64,000 bases of DNA from Asterella californica (lineage: Eukaryota > Streptophyta > Marchantiopsida > Marchantiales > Aytoniaceae). The stretch spans positions 17,655,001-17,719,000 of the forward strand of contig JAYKYS010000008.1 of NCBI GenBank assembly GCA_036924285.1, written 5' to 3'. The notes beneath the pieces were generated by a model that saw nothing but the letters and a program-made list of their open reading frames with translations, was not told the DNA's origin and ran no database searches. A program made the translations under genes and the position numbers. Shown here in pieces: positions 47,195-59,625 of the stretch. Numbering within the stretch: position 1 is the first letter of the stretch; every line of letters begins with the position of its first letter.

Positions 47195-48664
47195 TCACCT
47201 CTTCCACTCGAAACACCTAGAAAGACAACTCTGCTTCTTGTCTTCCGTGGCTTCTTCTGGGATCTTCTCGGCTTCCAGCGCTGTCACTACCAAGTGGACT
47301 ACGAGGTCGAACTCCTCATTCTCCAAATCTTCCTCGATCGCTGGTCCTAGAGCATGGGAAGATGTAGATGCTGACTGTGGAATCGAGAGAAGACCGTAAA
47401 GCGTCTTCAAGCCCTCAATCTGTCGATCCAGGTAACAGAACATGATGTCCTTGCACTCCACTAACATCGTCCTAGAATCGTCATCCCACTCCTTAGCTAG
47501 GGTGAGAAGCTTCATACCCGCAGTGAAGTTGAACTTCTTGCGAAGTGCTTTCACCATCTGCGTCATAACTTCATTCGCTCGAGCTTTTGCTTCTTCCCGT
47601 TGCTTCTTCTCAGCTGCGGCCTGTGCTTCCGCGGCTTCTCGCAATGCCTTCCATATCATCTTTTCTTCTGCGAGAGATGTGATCTTACCCTTGACCCGCA
47701 GAACATTATGTCCTTGCACTCCACTAACATCGTCGTAGAATCGTCATCCCACTCCTTAGCTAGGGTGAGAAGCTTCCTACCCGCAGTGAAATTGAACTTC
47801 TTGCAAAGTGCTTTCATCATCTACGTCATAACTCCATTCGCTTGAGCTTCTGCTTCTTCTCGCTGCTTCTTTTCTGCTGCGACCTGTGCTTCCGCGGCTT
47901 CCCGCAATGCTTTCCATATCGTCTTTTCTTTTGTGAGAGATGTGATCTTATCCTTGACCCGCAGAACCTCCTGGTCACGCTGCTGTAGACGTGCCTGCAA
48001 CTCCTGGTTGCTCTTCCTTAACTACGCTGACTCCTTGGCAGAAGCGGTTGCTTCCGTCTTGTACTTTGCTGCAAGCTTCTCCGTGGTGCGGAGGTTGGCT
48101 TCCAGCATGTCTACCTTCTTCTGGATCTCTTCCTGCTGCATCAGTGTGCGCAGATCGAATCCCGGTCGTAGTGGCTTCTCTTGAGTCATCGCACGCTTCT
48201 CCATCAACTCCATGGCTGGCTGGATCTCCGAATGAAAGAAGGCGCTGAATTCCTCCAACCTTCTTCTCCTGTCTATCTTCCAGAAAGAGGCAAGTTGTGC
48301 TTCTAAGCACATCCACTTCCCAGAGATCATGGGTAAGATCTTCTTCTCGAGCTCGTACCTTCGGTTCTCGGATTTTGATCTGTGAAAAGTCTTGCGTCAC
48401 CACTCCATTGTCCAGGAAGACGGTCTTCCACGAGCGACCCCTGCCTTCACAAATACAAGGTTGTGCGGAGGCAATGCTACCCAAACTTCCTCCAGAAGAT
48501 CCTGATCCGCAAAAAGAATTAGAGACCCAATTCCTTGATGAATGGTTTGACCTCTGCTTTGCGATGGATAACACCAACCCTCGAGGATGCATCGATATGC
48601 TTCGAGCCTCTATAACACTAAGCCATACGTACTTGCTGTGAGTCGAAAGCTCAGTCCTTCCCAC
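47195..48664 (-). pseudogene. Broken coiled-coil protein of the GAAGAC-rich element, copy 2
   Basis: Same protein as at 14.7-16.8 kb. Minus-strand fragments: GGSLGSIASAQPCICEGR near 48,500; LEEFSAFFHSEIQPAMELME then RTLMQQEEIQKKVDMLEANL and a coiled coil (48,330-48,022); and KITSLAEEKMIWKALREAAE, KKFNFTAGMKLLTLAKEWDD, DIMFCYLDRQIEGLKTLYGL, FDLVVHLVVTALEAEKIP (47,719-47,195). This copy has a segment between TAGMKLLTL and EGLKTLYGL that copy 1 lacks. Broken by stops and a tandem duplication. Confidence 0.55.
47445..47970 (-). repeat. 263-bp tandem duplication within the coiled-coil pseudogene
   Basis: 47,445-47,707 and 47,708-47,970 match closely (ATGTCCTTGCACTCCACTAA at the start of each, GATGTGATCTTA near each end). 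The copies differ at scattered bases. The period is not a multiple of three, so it shifts the frame. Confidence 0.9.
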
Positions 48665-49679
48665 GTCTTCATAGTCTAGCTTCCACTCTCAGAAGACGAA
48701 TCTAGTCTTCTAGAAGACAACTATTCTGCCTTCCGAGATTCTAACAATGCTTCCTAAGTAGCTCTCGTCTTCCGAGCTATATCTAAACAATCCTAACTAA
48801 GCAAGGCATCGCATGGATTCCGAAGAAGACAACCACCTTGCATTTCATCCTACTTCGTAACAGAAGATACAAGATATGTGAGAAGCATAGTATACGAAAA
48901 GTTCAGAAGAGGGTTGCGGACTCTTGCGGTGATAGTGACCTCCAAGAAGACTCCCGGGACAGCTTCTGATTAACTGACGTACTCAGAAGACTTCCTCATC
49001 ACGCATCACTGATATCATTTGGAGGAAGAGTCAAAGGAGTCTTCAGACTCCTTATCTCTCATACACGCTCAGAAGAAGCTTGCTGCATGACGGAAAAACA
49101 TGACCCTCGACCATTCTCTCCAGATTCTGCCAGCAAGGCTTCTCATAACTCTCTTCTAAGTTCGGGAAGAAGAAGGAATAGGCTGCTAGGGGTCGGACAG
49201 AAGAGACCCGTAAAAGATCCTCACGTCTTCTCGTGCATTCTGCAAGCCGTTCTAACCTTCTAGTCTCTCTAGAAGACATCTTCTCAGAAGATGTCCGTCT
49301 TCCGTCATTCGAAGAAGTCGACTTCTCCTTACAAAAAGTCCTTAAGATCATCTTCCCTCTAAGCAAGGTGTAATCTTAAATAATAAGATTATTTCAGTTA
49401 CATAGATATGTCATTAACTTTAAAAATTTCAAAAAATCTCCAATCCTGTAAACTGTGAGCACCACAGCATTGGGAGTAAGCTTGGCTCTAGTGTTCCAGT
49501 TGGCGGTCATGCTCAATGAGAGCGAGGATGTAGTTATCTCTAGTGCTGAAGTGGTTCAACGAGAGACGGTAGATGTATCCATGGAGTCGAGGATCAGGAT
49601 AGCTACCAGTGGTACTTGACAAGCGGCGACTGCCAGGTTAGATGAGTTACCAGCTAGGCCGACGATTGACCGTGCTGGT

Positions 49680-49994
49680 TTGGTACCAGATGTGATGTTG
49701 TTAGACAATAGAAGTGGTATCTTTTGTTTGGTGGCACCTTCAAGGAAGGTGTATCGATCGCAGAAAATCTTGTTAGACTCTAGAGCCCAGCTATTGATGT
49801 TGAGGAAGACGGCGTGTATTGGTTTGGGTTTGAGGAAGTCCGAGATGGAGAGATGTCCATTCCAACTACAGACATCTATAAGAGGATCAGGAAGTACAGC
49901 TCTACACACGACATGCGAGATGCTGACCGACCCAAAGGTTGAAAGGAACATTCGATGGATAGTTGAGATCTATCGAACGAAATCTATGACCTGA
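49680..49994 (+). pseudogene. Retropepsin-like fragment of an LTR retrotransposon
   Basis: The frame reads KILLDSRAQLLMLRKTACIG, then GLGLRKSEMERCPFQLQTS. This matches the aspartic-protease region of plant LTR elements, where I would expect L-L-D-S-G-A; here the Gly of the D-S-G triad reads Arg, so activity would be lost. No RT follows. The upstream 49,476-49,680 is probably the adjoining gag part but is broken. Confidence 0.55.
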
Positions 49995-51258
49995 AAGCTC
50001 TCAATGAGACCTCGCAATTCGAGTTCTTCGAGTGATAAAAAGTATGTACTCACTCCATCATGCCAACCGGCACTAAACAACCACTAAAGTTGAACTAAAT
50101 CCACTCTGTGCTCGCAGAGAATCCAGATTACATTCACCAAGATTATCCATCATAGCTAGGAGCTTGAAGACTCAACTCGAAGAACTAAGGCCTCCAAGCC
50201 CTACCTGCAAAGTATTCCCCTAGTGGACTATCTCAAGAACTCGCCCTAACGACACTAACGGCCCTACCGAGATTAGCCACTCCGCACTCAGTCAACCTAG
50301 CTCGGGTGCTAAATTGACGTGACACTGCATGTGGTCACATGTCACTATCATAGAGTCCTTAGTGCGACTTAGATCTAGCCAAGACACAAGGTCTCTTCTG
50401 CCGATCTCTTCTGCCGATCAGCATAGAGTTTTGGGCGAGCAACAATAGTAGACAGACGTCAATCATCATATTTTGTCGCACGTGAGACATCAGAAATGAT
50501 TAATGAAAGAGACTTATAGCTGAGGATTTTATTGGTGATGCTTGGTGAACCTGTTGAGTCACACTACTATTTTTCATTTCACATAATATAGAGATGACAT
50601 TCAGATGTATAACAATATTGTCGCGATGTGTTGTACCATATGAAAATTTCATTGACAATAGTTAAGATAAGGAGCTATTTCGTGTACCTTGATAAGAATT
50701 ATGGAAGAGAGAAGTATGCAGCAAATAGTTGTGAGTATAGAGTGGAGTTTTAGAAAATCCATGTGTAGCTTATTGTATGTAATACACGTTATAGACCTTA
50801 GTTCCATGTAATCATGTATGGAGACAACTATACATGACCATTACTATCAAATATTTCAGTAAAATGAGATGAAATAGCACACTTGATTGAGTTATAAGCC
50901 TCAGAACTATCCTTCATAAATAATTGTGAGATTGATTGTCGTGGGCAGCTAAGCAAATGAGAAGTATTGATCTCAATCCCTTTTAGACTTAGAAACTACT
51001 TTGGTACAATAGGTTGACTCATTCAAGGGATTACGTGAGGCACCAAGTTGCAAAGATGCAAAACACTAGTTGTACTATGAATGCGAGACACTGTCATGTC
51101 ATGGACCGGCTAGTAAGCAAAAGGAAGTTTGAAAAATAATTTTTTTCAAACATGTCCAGAATGTGAATATGAGAGCATCATTGTGAAGAGCTCAACGAGT
51201 AGAGCAAGATTGAATTTTTATTGTCATAAACGTGCTATATTAACAGGTTATCACGTTT
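49995..51258. other. Retroelement flank, nothing coding recognised
   Basis: Lies between a plus-strand protease fragment and a minus-strand Gag; probably untranslated or LTR DNA of one or both. ATCTCTTCTGCCGATC is repeated in tandem near 50,393-50,420. Confidence 0.35.
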
Positions 51259-51926
51259 CTACTTCGTGAGAATGGTAACAGCTTCCTCCACCTTTCTCCA
51301 AACTGTGCTCGCTCCTCCTTCTTCTCCTTTGTATGCTAGCATCAAGAAAAGCTTGTCCTCTAGATTTTCATCAGCAATTTCTAAAAAACGTTTTGTCTTT
51401 CTTAAGTCAAGTGTTGTCTTATCATACGAGGACAGTTGACAAAACCGTTTCTCAAATTCACGTAGCAACTCATATGATGTCATCTGATTCCTCAGACGTT
51501 GCTCTATCCACTATAAGAATGTTATTTTAGTAACTCTATCTGCATCATCATCCAAAAACTCACTCTTCAATCTCTGTTCATATTCCTCCCTAGAATCTGT
51601 ATGTGCATCCTTCAACTTTGTCACTTGCCTACGGATCTGAGATATCACAACCAACTCGAAACTGGAGATCATCTCTCTCTCAAGCACACGATTTACCTCC
51701 ATCTCACAAATTTACTTCCGAACATACTTCGTGATGTTCTTTTCATCGAATCTCTCAATTTCTTCACCATCACTTGTAGAGCTCTTGTATACTTCTGCTC
51801 TCCAACATCACCTCCTTGTTGTCGCAACAACATCGTCAATGCTCGAAGTAGATCGTCTGCTTCTCCTCCACTCGTCCACATCGCTTCGAGAGGATTCATA
51901 CCTGACGCTCTTCGGCAACAACTCAC
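51259..51926 (-). pseudogene. LTR-retrotransposon Gag
   Basis: Reading the minus strand: EQKYTRALQVMVKKLRDSM (from 51,926), a frame change, then MEVNRVLEREMISSFELVV and LKDAHTDSREEYEQRLKSEF (51,702-51,511), a stop, then WIEQRLRNQMTSYELLREFE, KRFCQLSSYDKTTLDLRKT, FLEIADENLEDKLFLMLAY and a tryptophan-containing end (51,259). The helical blocks with E-L-L-R-E-F-E-K and L-E-D-K-L-F-L are typical Gag capsid sequence of Gypsy elements. It is on the strand opposite to the Gypsy fragments at 26-44 kb. Broken by a stop and a frameshift. Confidence 0.65.
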
Positions 51927-54248
51927 TCCACCACCTCAAAGCGTGCTCTCAGTGGAAGCACCAAATATGTCATAGCGAGAGAAAAGATGAACATTCTAGC
52001 TGTGATTAACGGTTGATGCACATCGAACGACTAGTATTTTACAATTCCTCTCGAATTTCTCGTTAATCTAAACACTCCATTTTTCTCAATAAAGGGTCAA
52101 GATAACCACACATAAATGTTGAATGATCATGAGTACGACAAACGGAATGGATGATGACACAGTCTCTCGATAGTATTCCTCTCTGAAGTTCCTCACTAGG
52201 ATTTGGTACATGGCTTTGGATCGACAAATGTGTCTTATCTCGCACTCAATGTTAAAGTTTATCAGCGGGAGCTAATTTAAATCCATCTCTTGTTAAATGA
52301 GGAAAAAATAGTTACATTTTATTCTTGACCGTAAGTGACAACAGATGATCACAAGGATAGGTGAGAGCATAACTTGCACGATAAAGCTATGCCCAAATAA
52401 TCCTATCAAAATTTGTTGGAATTCGACCTTAAAAGATTCAAGTTATTACTCGTATATATAGATCGTAAAGATCTTATGTGTGAATATGTCTTAGTATCGA
52501 TACTTTATGGATCTCTTTATTGTGTAGAATGAGTAAGGATGTTGTGAGAGATGGGCGAAGAGCTATACCTACCGCCAAGATTTTCATTCTGAAATTTCTA
52601 TCAAATCAAACTGATGTACCGTGATCAAGCTCATTTCTTCACATTTCACTCTCCTTTGCTTTAAGTCTCATAACACAAAACAAAGATAGGTGCAAGTTCA
52701 CCAACCACTCATCCAGAGACACGCGGATTGATGAGATGACACACTTGCACATCGCATGTTTGATGTCGTCTTAATCATACACGTGTAGATTGCATAGATG
52801 GACGGTTCTAGCACATACACCGTAACACATCTTATAACTAGTCACTATGCTAGACATAGTAGTTGTTTTTAACAGTCAAGAATCTATATTGAGTGCAAAA
52901 TTCGACAATCAAAGACGAGGTGATCATAACACATATCGATATAGTCTTTTCTACACCTAGTATACCTCTCAAAACGATATTGACTTTCACACCGAATACT
53001 TTTCTGCTAGCTATCACTAACAAGATTAGAGACCTATACTATATATTATCTTTGAATACAACTCAAAAAAACAGCGAAGTTAACACATTGTAGGTTCATA
53101 TCTAAATTTCAGCCTTCTCTCAAACTTGCCACGTATATATAATCTTACTACTTACATGTCAAATTTCAAAAAGATCTGACGACTAGATCTCCTCTCACAA
53201 TTAATACAGTATCATAGAAATTTACACGTACTTCTAATCTCATATTCGAAACGGAAGCTTCATCGCTTAATGAATCATCTACTTCCATTCAAACTTGTTG
53301 TGTCAAAAAATCACAGATAAACTCACTGCTCAGGAAATTTCAGCAGATATGACCGTGCATATCACTCTCCATAAATCGTCAAACTTGTTGCTCTAGATTG
53401 GAAGCTTTTTGCACCCCTTCGTCTTAATTCGTCATAATATTTGATCCGCAAAATATCCGGTGATGAAATTTGAGGTCGGAGCTTCAACAACTGACAAGCT
53501 ACGAGCTCATTATACTATGTGTATTATCGGATACACTTTTCATATCTTGTGATACGACAATGTTGGTTAGATAGTCTTGAGTAAAAGAACCACACACTCT
53601 CGAGTTAGTTATTTGTGGCATCTTTTGGTCCAAGTGTATATGTCTACCTTGTGTCCATATTTATGTATAACCCATCACCTTTTTATTTGGATCTCATATT
53701 AGACGAACATGATCGGTGACCTTAGAGACCTCACTCTTATTAACAAATCAATAACACTTAAATCAATACATGTTATAGTGTCTTGTAAACATCTTTATTT
53801 TTTAAAAGTTTTGATATTTAAAAATAAAAATTATTATCTTTTTAAATTCATAATACTAATTAAATGGTTTTTATTTTATAATTTCTTTTATTTTTTATAA
53901 CAATAATTTGTTTATAAATTTGTTTTTCTTTTTCCTAGACAAAACTAGTATAGCTTAGTTATCATGTTTGGAAGTATTAAGTCTTACCATCAAGAGGTAT
54001 AATACATTAAACCATACATTATTATAATATGGAAGTGTAGACAACTACAAGTGGATTGGAAATTAACACATGTGCAATCTCTTAAGTCCATTCTTTAAAC
54101 TAAAAAGATATATTACTTCATAGTATCCCTCCAATTTCTTTCTCTCTATAAATATATAAGACGTCTATACATAGAGTTGCTTATAGATTTATTACTCTGT
54201 AATCCAAGATGGCTTGAGTGTTTGAAGAGCAAATTTGAGGTTTTTCTT
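51927..54248. other. Gene-poor, increasingly AT-rich stretch
   Basis: No domain recognised. 53.7-53.95 kb is almost pure A/T. Given the plastid-like scrap at 54,249, part of this AT-rich DNA may also be of plastid origin, but I cannot match it to anything. Confidence 0.35.
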
Positions 54249-54317
54249 ATTGCAGAACCAGTCAGTTTGATATTTTATAATAAAGTTATGGATAGAACTG
54301 CCATACAACAACTTATA
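54249..54317 (+). pseudogene. rpoC2: Plastid rpoC2 N-terminus-like insertion (NUPT)
   Basis: The frame contains LIFYNKVMDRTAIQQLI preceded by IAEPVS. This is very close to the first 23 residues of the plastid RNA polymerase beta'' subunit of bryophytes as I remember it, with ATT at the place of the start ATG. Homology stops at 54,317, where rpoC2 would go on with SRL; the frame beyond is unrelated. So about 70 bases of plastid DNA appear to be embedded in the nuclear sequence, perhaps the end of a larger, more decayed transfer to the left. Called from memory of the family, not from alignment. Confidence 0.5.
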
Positions 54318-55249
54318 TGTTTCTCCAGAAAAAGAAGAATATCCTTTTTAATATTTATTAAAAAGGAGATTTTTGGTTGGTTTAAATGTTGGTTTAAACC
54401 AATATTTTTAAAAATTTTAGCTAATATCTTTTTTCTAAAAACTGTGATCTCTATCATACATAAAGCTCTCCTCCAGTTTACAAGATTTCTGTTTTAAAAT
54501 GGTTAACGTTTGTATTTTTTTCCAGAAAATGGATTAGTATCAATTTTCTAAAAATAATAGAAATATAACAGATGGAAAATTACCAATAATTAGTAATATA
54601 TATAGCTCTTTGTGTATATAATAAAATAAATAGAGGGATTTATTATATTTCAATCAAAGAATAAAATAATAAGTCACTTGTTTTTAAAATGATTTAAATA
54701 TTAGTACAAATTAGATTTTAATTGGGTTCATTTGTTCTATCATGTTCGTAAGTTTCCACACAAGTTCCCTCTTGGGACACTGATGAGAGGATACTATTGA
54801 CATCATCATGAGCCACACATAAAGAGTTTATCTTATTCACATGAATTTTTTGATCCAGAGAAATGATTTCCGAGCGAGAATTTGTAACAAATATTCAGAA
54901 TATACAAATATAACATAAGTCAAATTATCACATAACAACTTTTATATAGTTTTATAGAGGATGGTTATTAACGTGACTCGTGTTGGCTGTCCCTCTTTCC
55001 TTCTCATAGTATGAAACCTACTCCTGCATGTCAGCGCTATTATGATTATGAAGTTATGAACTTGTTCAAGTCCAATAAACGTTAAGACTTGTCCGCTACT
55101 AACTCGAAGAAGGACTTCTTCAGTTACCTTCTCTTTCTATTTCTCTTCAAATAGAAGAGAAGAACGAGAATCATACTATTCTAATATCTTAGAACATAAT
55201 GACATGACATAAATGTGCAAATATTTTCCACAATGCACCTTTTCGGTCA
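54318..55249. other. AT-rich spacer
   Basis: Nothing recognised. Possibly the downstream noncoding end of the CACTA element that occupies 55.2-56.7 kb on the minus strand. Confidence 0.35.
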
Positions 55250-56690
55250 AGCTCTTTGACTCAAGAACTTGATATATTCTCCAACCATACATCCATTTAC
55301 AATGCACGGTTCACAAGTGGTTATCTCGTGTATTAAAAGGACAAGCAAATGGATCTGAATATCAAAGTCGAAAGTGAAAATAATTGTTAGAACTTGTAAA
55401 GAGTTTGAGTAGCAAATATCTCCATATGATGCTGTATTGAAACTATTGAGAGTATTCCTTTAAGCTCTAGAAAAACTCGACATGGAAGATGTATAGTTCA
55501 AAAGGATCATCATGGAGACTCCATGATGATCTATTTTAAACGTACATATCTTATATAAACAAATTAAACTAAAAATAACAACAATGTTAATACAATTATC
55601 ATATGATAAAGTCATAACCATCATAGGAACTTGTGGATTAATGAATAAATACTAGAATAACTTGAAAAGATCATGTATCACATCTTGAAGTTTTAGACTC
55701 TATAAGTTGTGCAAGCATGAAGGAAGCACATGTTATAACAACTTATGATAATCATGTGTCTTCAATCCACTTTGTATCGATAAGGTGTCACTCAAAAATA
55801 CTTATCGTACGCATGCATCATATCATGTAGAGAACCACGTAATACTTATCCTCTCCTTGAAAAATCTGAGTTGATCTCTAGTCAAAATCCAAGATGCATG
55901 TGTTATAGTCTCGTCACATAGGCTTGTAACGAATGTCCGTACCCATGCATGTTCATGCTGTCACATGCACTTCTTAGAGCAAACCTATAATGTTCTCCAA
56001 ATAACGTTTGATGATTCCTTGCATTCTCTTCGATGTGCATAATACATAATAAATATCAAATGAGAATATCAGCTGAAATAATACGTGTCAACACATATAC
56101 ATCAAAGCAAAAATAAATAAATTCAAAGATGATATTGAAAACTTATACTTGTGCTTATTTTCCAGTAAGGTGAACGATATAGTATAGACAACCTAGACAT
56201 ATTTGTTGATCTAGTGTACATCTCTCCAAGTTTGACTACTTCCCATGTCGACAATCAGTGATGTGCATCATATGATAGAGGAATGGATCGCATGTCCTGA
56301 TCATCATAACGTTCTCATGGAGTCATAAAGAAGAAAGTACTTGATCTCAAATAGATTATTTCCTTCAAGTGACTATAATGCATTGCACCTAAATTATGAT
56401 CACAAGTGAGATATATGTCATATCTCTTGGTTTGTAAACCAGAAACATATCCCAAACTCTGGTAATCACGAATGGTCCACATGGTAATAGTCTTCACGAT
56501 AAACTGTTGGATCCGACCAAGGTGACAAGTATGTATCTGATAACTTGACTGGCTTCGGAACGTGAAATAACATGAAGACAAAGTTGAACATAATTAATAA
56601 TTCAGATCCTAAATCCTTCTTAATAGAAAGTGACAAAATATTCAACAAGAAGTTATACCATCCGTACCAAATATTCTCATTTGGAATTAC
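55250..56690 (-). pseudogene. CACTA (En/Spm) TNP2-type transposase remnant
   Basis: Three TNP2 landmarks occur in the right order and spacing on the minus strand: MWTIRDYQSLGYVSG at 56,482-56,435 (family pattern W-T-I-x-D-[FY]-x-x-[LY]-G-x-[LV]-S-G); SGLKTHDYHKLL at 55,771-55,736, followed by a stop and HVLPS (family pattern G-L-K-[ST]-H-D-[CY]-H); and VNGCMVGEYIKFL near 55,300-55,250 (family pattern E-G-x-[IM]-x-E-x-Y-I). A further piece, PNENIWYGWYNFLLN (from 56,690), may be N-terminal transposase. Several stops and frameshifts make it dead. Intact relatives cut and paste elements with CACTA-type inverted ends; no such ends were found. Confidence 0.68.
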
Positions 56691-56913
56691 CAATGACTAA
56701 ACAAATAACATTTTTTGGTGACCAACCATGGAAGAAGATTATAGTTCTTCAACATCACTGACCATGTTAAATAGTTTATCCTCATTGTCTTGTGTTACGA
56801 TACTCCGTCTAAAGTCAATCTAAGACGTAAAGGACATCGATCATGCTTTAACTCTCACCACATGGTCTCCACATGCTCATGAACATGTGAGTCTACCACA
56901 AGTCTCGTAACAG

Positions 56914-56971
56914 TGTGATCAGTTCTATCATGGACGATGTGCATGCAATGTGATCAGTTCTATCATGGACT
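56914..56971 (+). repeat. Short near-tandem repeat
   Basis: TGTGATCAGTTCTATCATGG occurs twice, about 35 bases apart. Confidence 0.85.
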
Positions 56972-57604
56972 TACATCGATACAAGTGCAAGACACATGTC
57001 ATTGGGATGATTGAGAACCAAAATAATAATTATCATGTAGTGAGACACCATATTATATAAGTATACTAGTTCACACGGAATGTGATGAATATATGGAGAT
57101 ATTATATTATATGGAGAGCTCGGATCTTCGGCTCGGAGCGTTGTTCCAAACTTTTATATCCATTTGTCATGCTAAATTTTACATGGTTCAGTCATCCCAC
57201 CTTCAAACCTGTATGAGGAGAGAAAGGAAATGCAATCATTAAGCATTACGCTGGGAATCAACTTCGTATGGGAACTTAGTGCCAATTAGCGATGAGGAGC
57301 CGAGTTAGAGGCAGAAGAGAAAACGTAGCATTGTCAAACCCCATGCGAATTTGATAATGAGAAATAGTCAGCATCTTTACTGAATTATTATCATTTGCAG
57401 ATATGGCCTTGGCTTACTTTCACTCCAGTGAAAGGAGCCTCCTCTCTTTATTTATTACATCTGTGGAAGGTATTACAACCTCGTAAATGTGGCATGGTTA
57501 CTTGTGAGAAGAACATGTTAACATGTTTGGAAGTAAGAATGTAATCTGTCGGCAAGATAATTGATTACAATCAAAAAAGGCTGTATAGTTACATCTTTCA
57601 TCAA

Positions 57605-57676
57605 GTCGTTGTAGTATAGTGGTAAGTATTCCCGCCTGTCACGCGGGTGACCCGGGTTCGATCCCCGGCAGCGGCG
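57605..57676 (+). tRNA. tRNA-Asp (anticodon GUC)
   Basis: A complete 72-base cloverleaf. Acceptor 57,605-57,611 pairs with 57,669-57,675 using two G-U wobbles, discriminator G57676. Anticodon stem CCCGC/GCGGG encloses loop CTGTCAC, anticodon GTC at 57,638-57,640. A box TAGTATAGTGG and B box GGTTCGATCC are intact. CCA is not encoded, as normal for nuclear genes. It is a nuclear-type cytosolic tRNA that reads GAC/GAU codons. No intron. Confidence 0.97.
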
Positions 57677-57680
57677 TTTT
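57677..57680 (+). terminator. Pol III terminator of tRNA-Asp
   Basis: TTTT directly after the discriminator base. Confidence 0.85.
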
Positions 57681-57819
57681 CTTTCTTGTTTCCGCTTGTC
57701 ACGAATATTACTGATCCGAGTGCTATCCCTTCCTTTTATGTAGGCCTGCAAGCGTGTCACTTGAATCCACGATCTCCATGTTTCTTCACTTTTGTTTTTT
57801 GGATTAAAGTGACGCACCC

Positions 57820-58060
57820 TTTTTATAATACCGCAGGTTTAATCCACAATAATATTTTCTTTTGTTTTTAGTTTAATCCACAATCTCCTCTTTCTTCTCT
57901 TTTGCTTCTAGAATTAAAATAACAAACTTTTTATAATACCGACAGCCTTAGGCTTTAGAGATCATACCGTAGGATCTAGGGGTGTAGAGTAGGGTTTAGA
58001 GATCATATATACGTAGGATCTAGGGGTGCTAAGTAGGGTTTAGAGAAGATAATAAGTAGA
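57820..58060 (+). repeat. Two small duplications after the tRNA
   Basis: GTTTAATCCACAAT occurs at about 57,836 and 57,870, and CTTTTTATAATACCG or CTTTTTATAATACCGA at about 57,817 and 57,928. Then GTAGGATCTAGGGGTG followed by GTAGGGTTTAGAGA occurs twice (57,970-58,035). The TAGGGTTTAG words look like plant telomere units, but only isolated ones are present. Confidence 0.7.
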
Positions 58061-58284
58061 GTTCAAAGTAAAGATAAAGTTTAAGGTGTAATTTAGAGTT
58101 TTAAAAAGAAATTTAAAAGTAATCTACAATCAATTCAGAATCAAAGATATTCGATACTGATAGCATAGACAGGGTACTGTAACCAATGAGTTTAGGGTGG
58201 GGTTGGCAAGAGAACCCTTTATTGCATAACCTTTCAAGCATCGTCCAGGATATTGGCCCGGGTTAATTCACTCCGGCTAAACCC

Positions 58285-58520
58285 GAATAGAATAACTAAT
58301 TCCAATAAAGGTTTCGCCTCGTCAGTTTGAGATACAATAAACCTTCACTTCTCTTCAAATATTTGTTGTTGTACATTTCTGCGGTTCAAAAACCAAAAAA
58401 TTATATTTTTAGCAATTTAACAGTGAGTGTACTAACGTCTAAGTAGTATTTAAACTCAACGAAAGTTGATTTAGTGAACTTTTCTCCCCGCTCAACTTTT
58501 AGCGTGCAAGCATGATTCTT
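58285..58520 (+). repeat. Direct repeat pair, left copy
   Basis: Shares with 60,325-60,560 the order GAATAA(C)TAATT, TTCACTTCTCTTCA(A/C)ATAT, TTTC(T)GC..GTT, then an A/T-rich tail. The two lie 2.0 kb apart and flank a hairpin-family copy, so they could be the ends of one small decayed element. Confidence 0.5.
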
Positions 58521-59404
58521 ATCCATTCGTTATAATATATATAATTTTCCTTCTAAGCTATTCATCACTTTGAGTTAATTCATTTATGAATATCATGTGC
58601 AATAGTTATTTTAGTAGTAATTTCCATCCTCGTTTTCTCATAAATTTTCCGATTTTTCTCATTATTCCTAATATTATAGTTTTAATGACTTTCAAAGGTC
58701 TTCATTTATTATATTCAATTTAAGTTAACAAATTTCAGATTGAAATTTGAATTTAATCAAATCAATATTTCAGTGTGCAACTTGATTATTATGTCTCAGG
58801 TTGTAAAATAATAAAATGTTTTATATGTTTTGTATATGTAAGTTATTCGGAATATTGTACAGTTAGATATATATCTTCATTGTCAGATACTGAGGTATTT
58901 ATGATCATTTTGTTCAAGTTTTGATAGTAAATTAGTAAGACAAGAAATAACATCAATCATCAACCATTGTATGCAGATATCAGGATAATTTTTTTTGATA
59001 TCAACAGGATATTTTCTTTATATTAATAGACTATTTAAAAGGAATTAGTGGAAAGTTACTATAAGCATATACTAATAGAAGTCGATTAATATCTATTAAT
59101 ATCAGTTCATTAGTTGGATTCTAGATAAATTGAGCTGATATATTTACTTAGTTTATAAAAAGTATGATTATATATTTACAGTTGAGATGACAATCATATC
59201 TATAATCTATTAAAAGTCTTTTACTTTCAAAAAGAATAATATTTATAAATAAACATGATATATATACTTTTACCATCTATCATTTATGATTTGAGGTATA
59301 AATTTAAATCTCTTCATTCAGTATATCACACGTTAAACAAAGTAAAGACTACCCAGGGCATGGTTTGCGTTTACCGTAAGCACACTCCAGGCAGTGCATT
59401 AGCT

Positions 59405-59625
59405 TACGTAAACCTTGAACCAAAACTTTGTATCGTACTCGTGACTTCACGCTGTTCGACGAAAATTGCCCAAGTACTTTATGTAAAGGAATTCATTGGC
59501 TTACATAAAACACGTTGAGAAATATTTTGTAAGTGCCAGTGATTTTACATAGCCTTCTCGTGACATTATGTTACCCGACGATAATTTCCCCAGTGCTTTA
59601 CGGAGAGTATTTTATTTATCGGATG
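59405..59625 (+). repeat. Diverged tandem duplication
   Basis: TCGTGACTTCACGCTGTTCG and GACGAAAATTGCCCAAGT (59,440-59,475) match TCGTGACATTATGTTACCCG and GACGATAATTTCCCCAGT (59,558-59,595); both are followed by CTTTA. Confidence 0.6.

Larger units (their letters stand above)
46960..49345 (-). mobile_element. GAAGAC-rich repeat element, copy 2
   Basis: Shorter copy of 14,470-18,540, in the same orientation, with matching blocks from GGAAGCCCT near the left to GAAGAAGTCGACTT and TTACAAAAAG at the right. The common terminal block (TTTCAAAAA, CAATCCTGTAA, CACCACAGC) follows at 49,425-49,475. In place of the AT-rich OTU-like segment there are only about 90 bases. The 0.4-kb direct repeats are absent on both sides. 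Confidence 0.65.

Noticed and set aside
57970..58060. Interstitial telomere
   Set aside because: Only isolated TAGGGTTTAG words within a two-fold duplication; no array.
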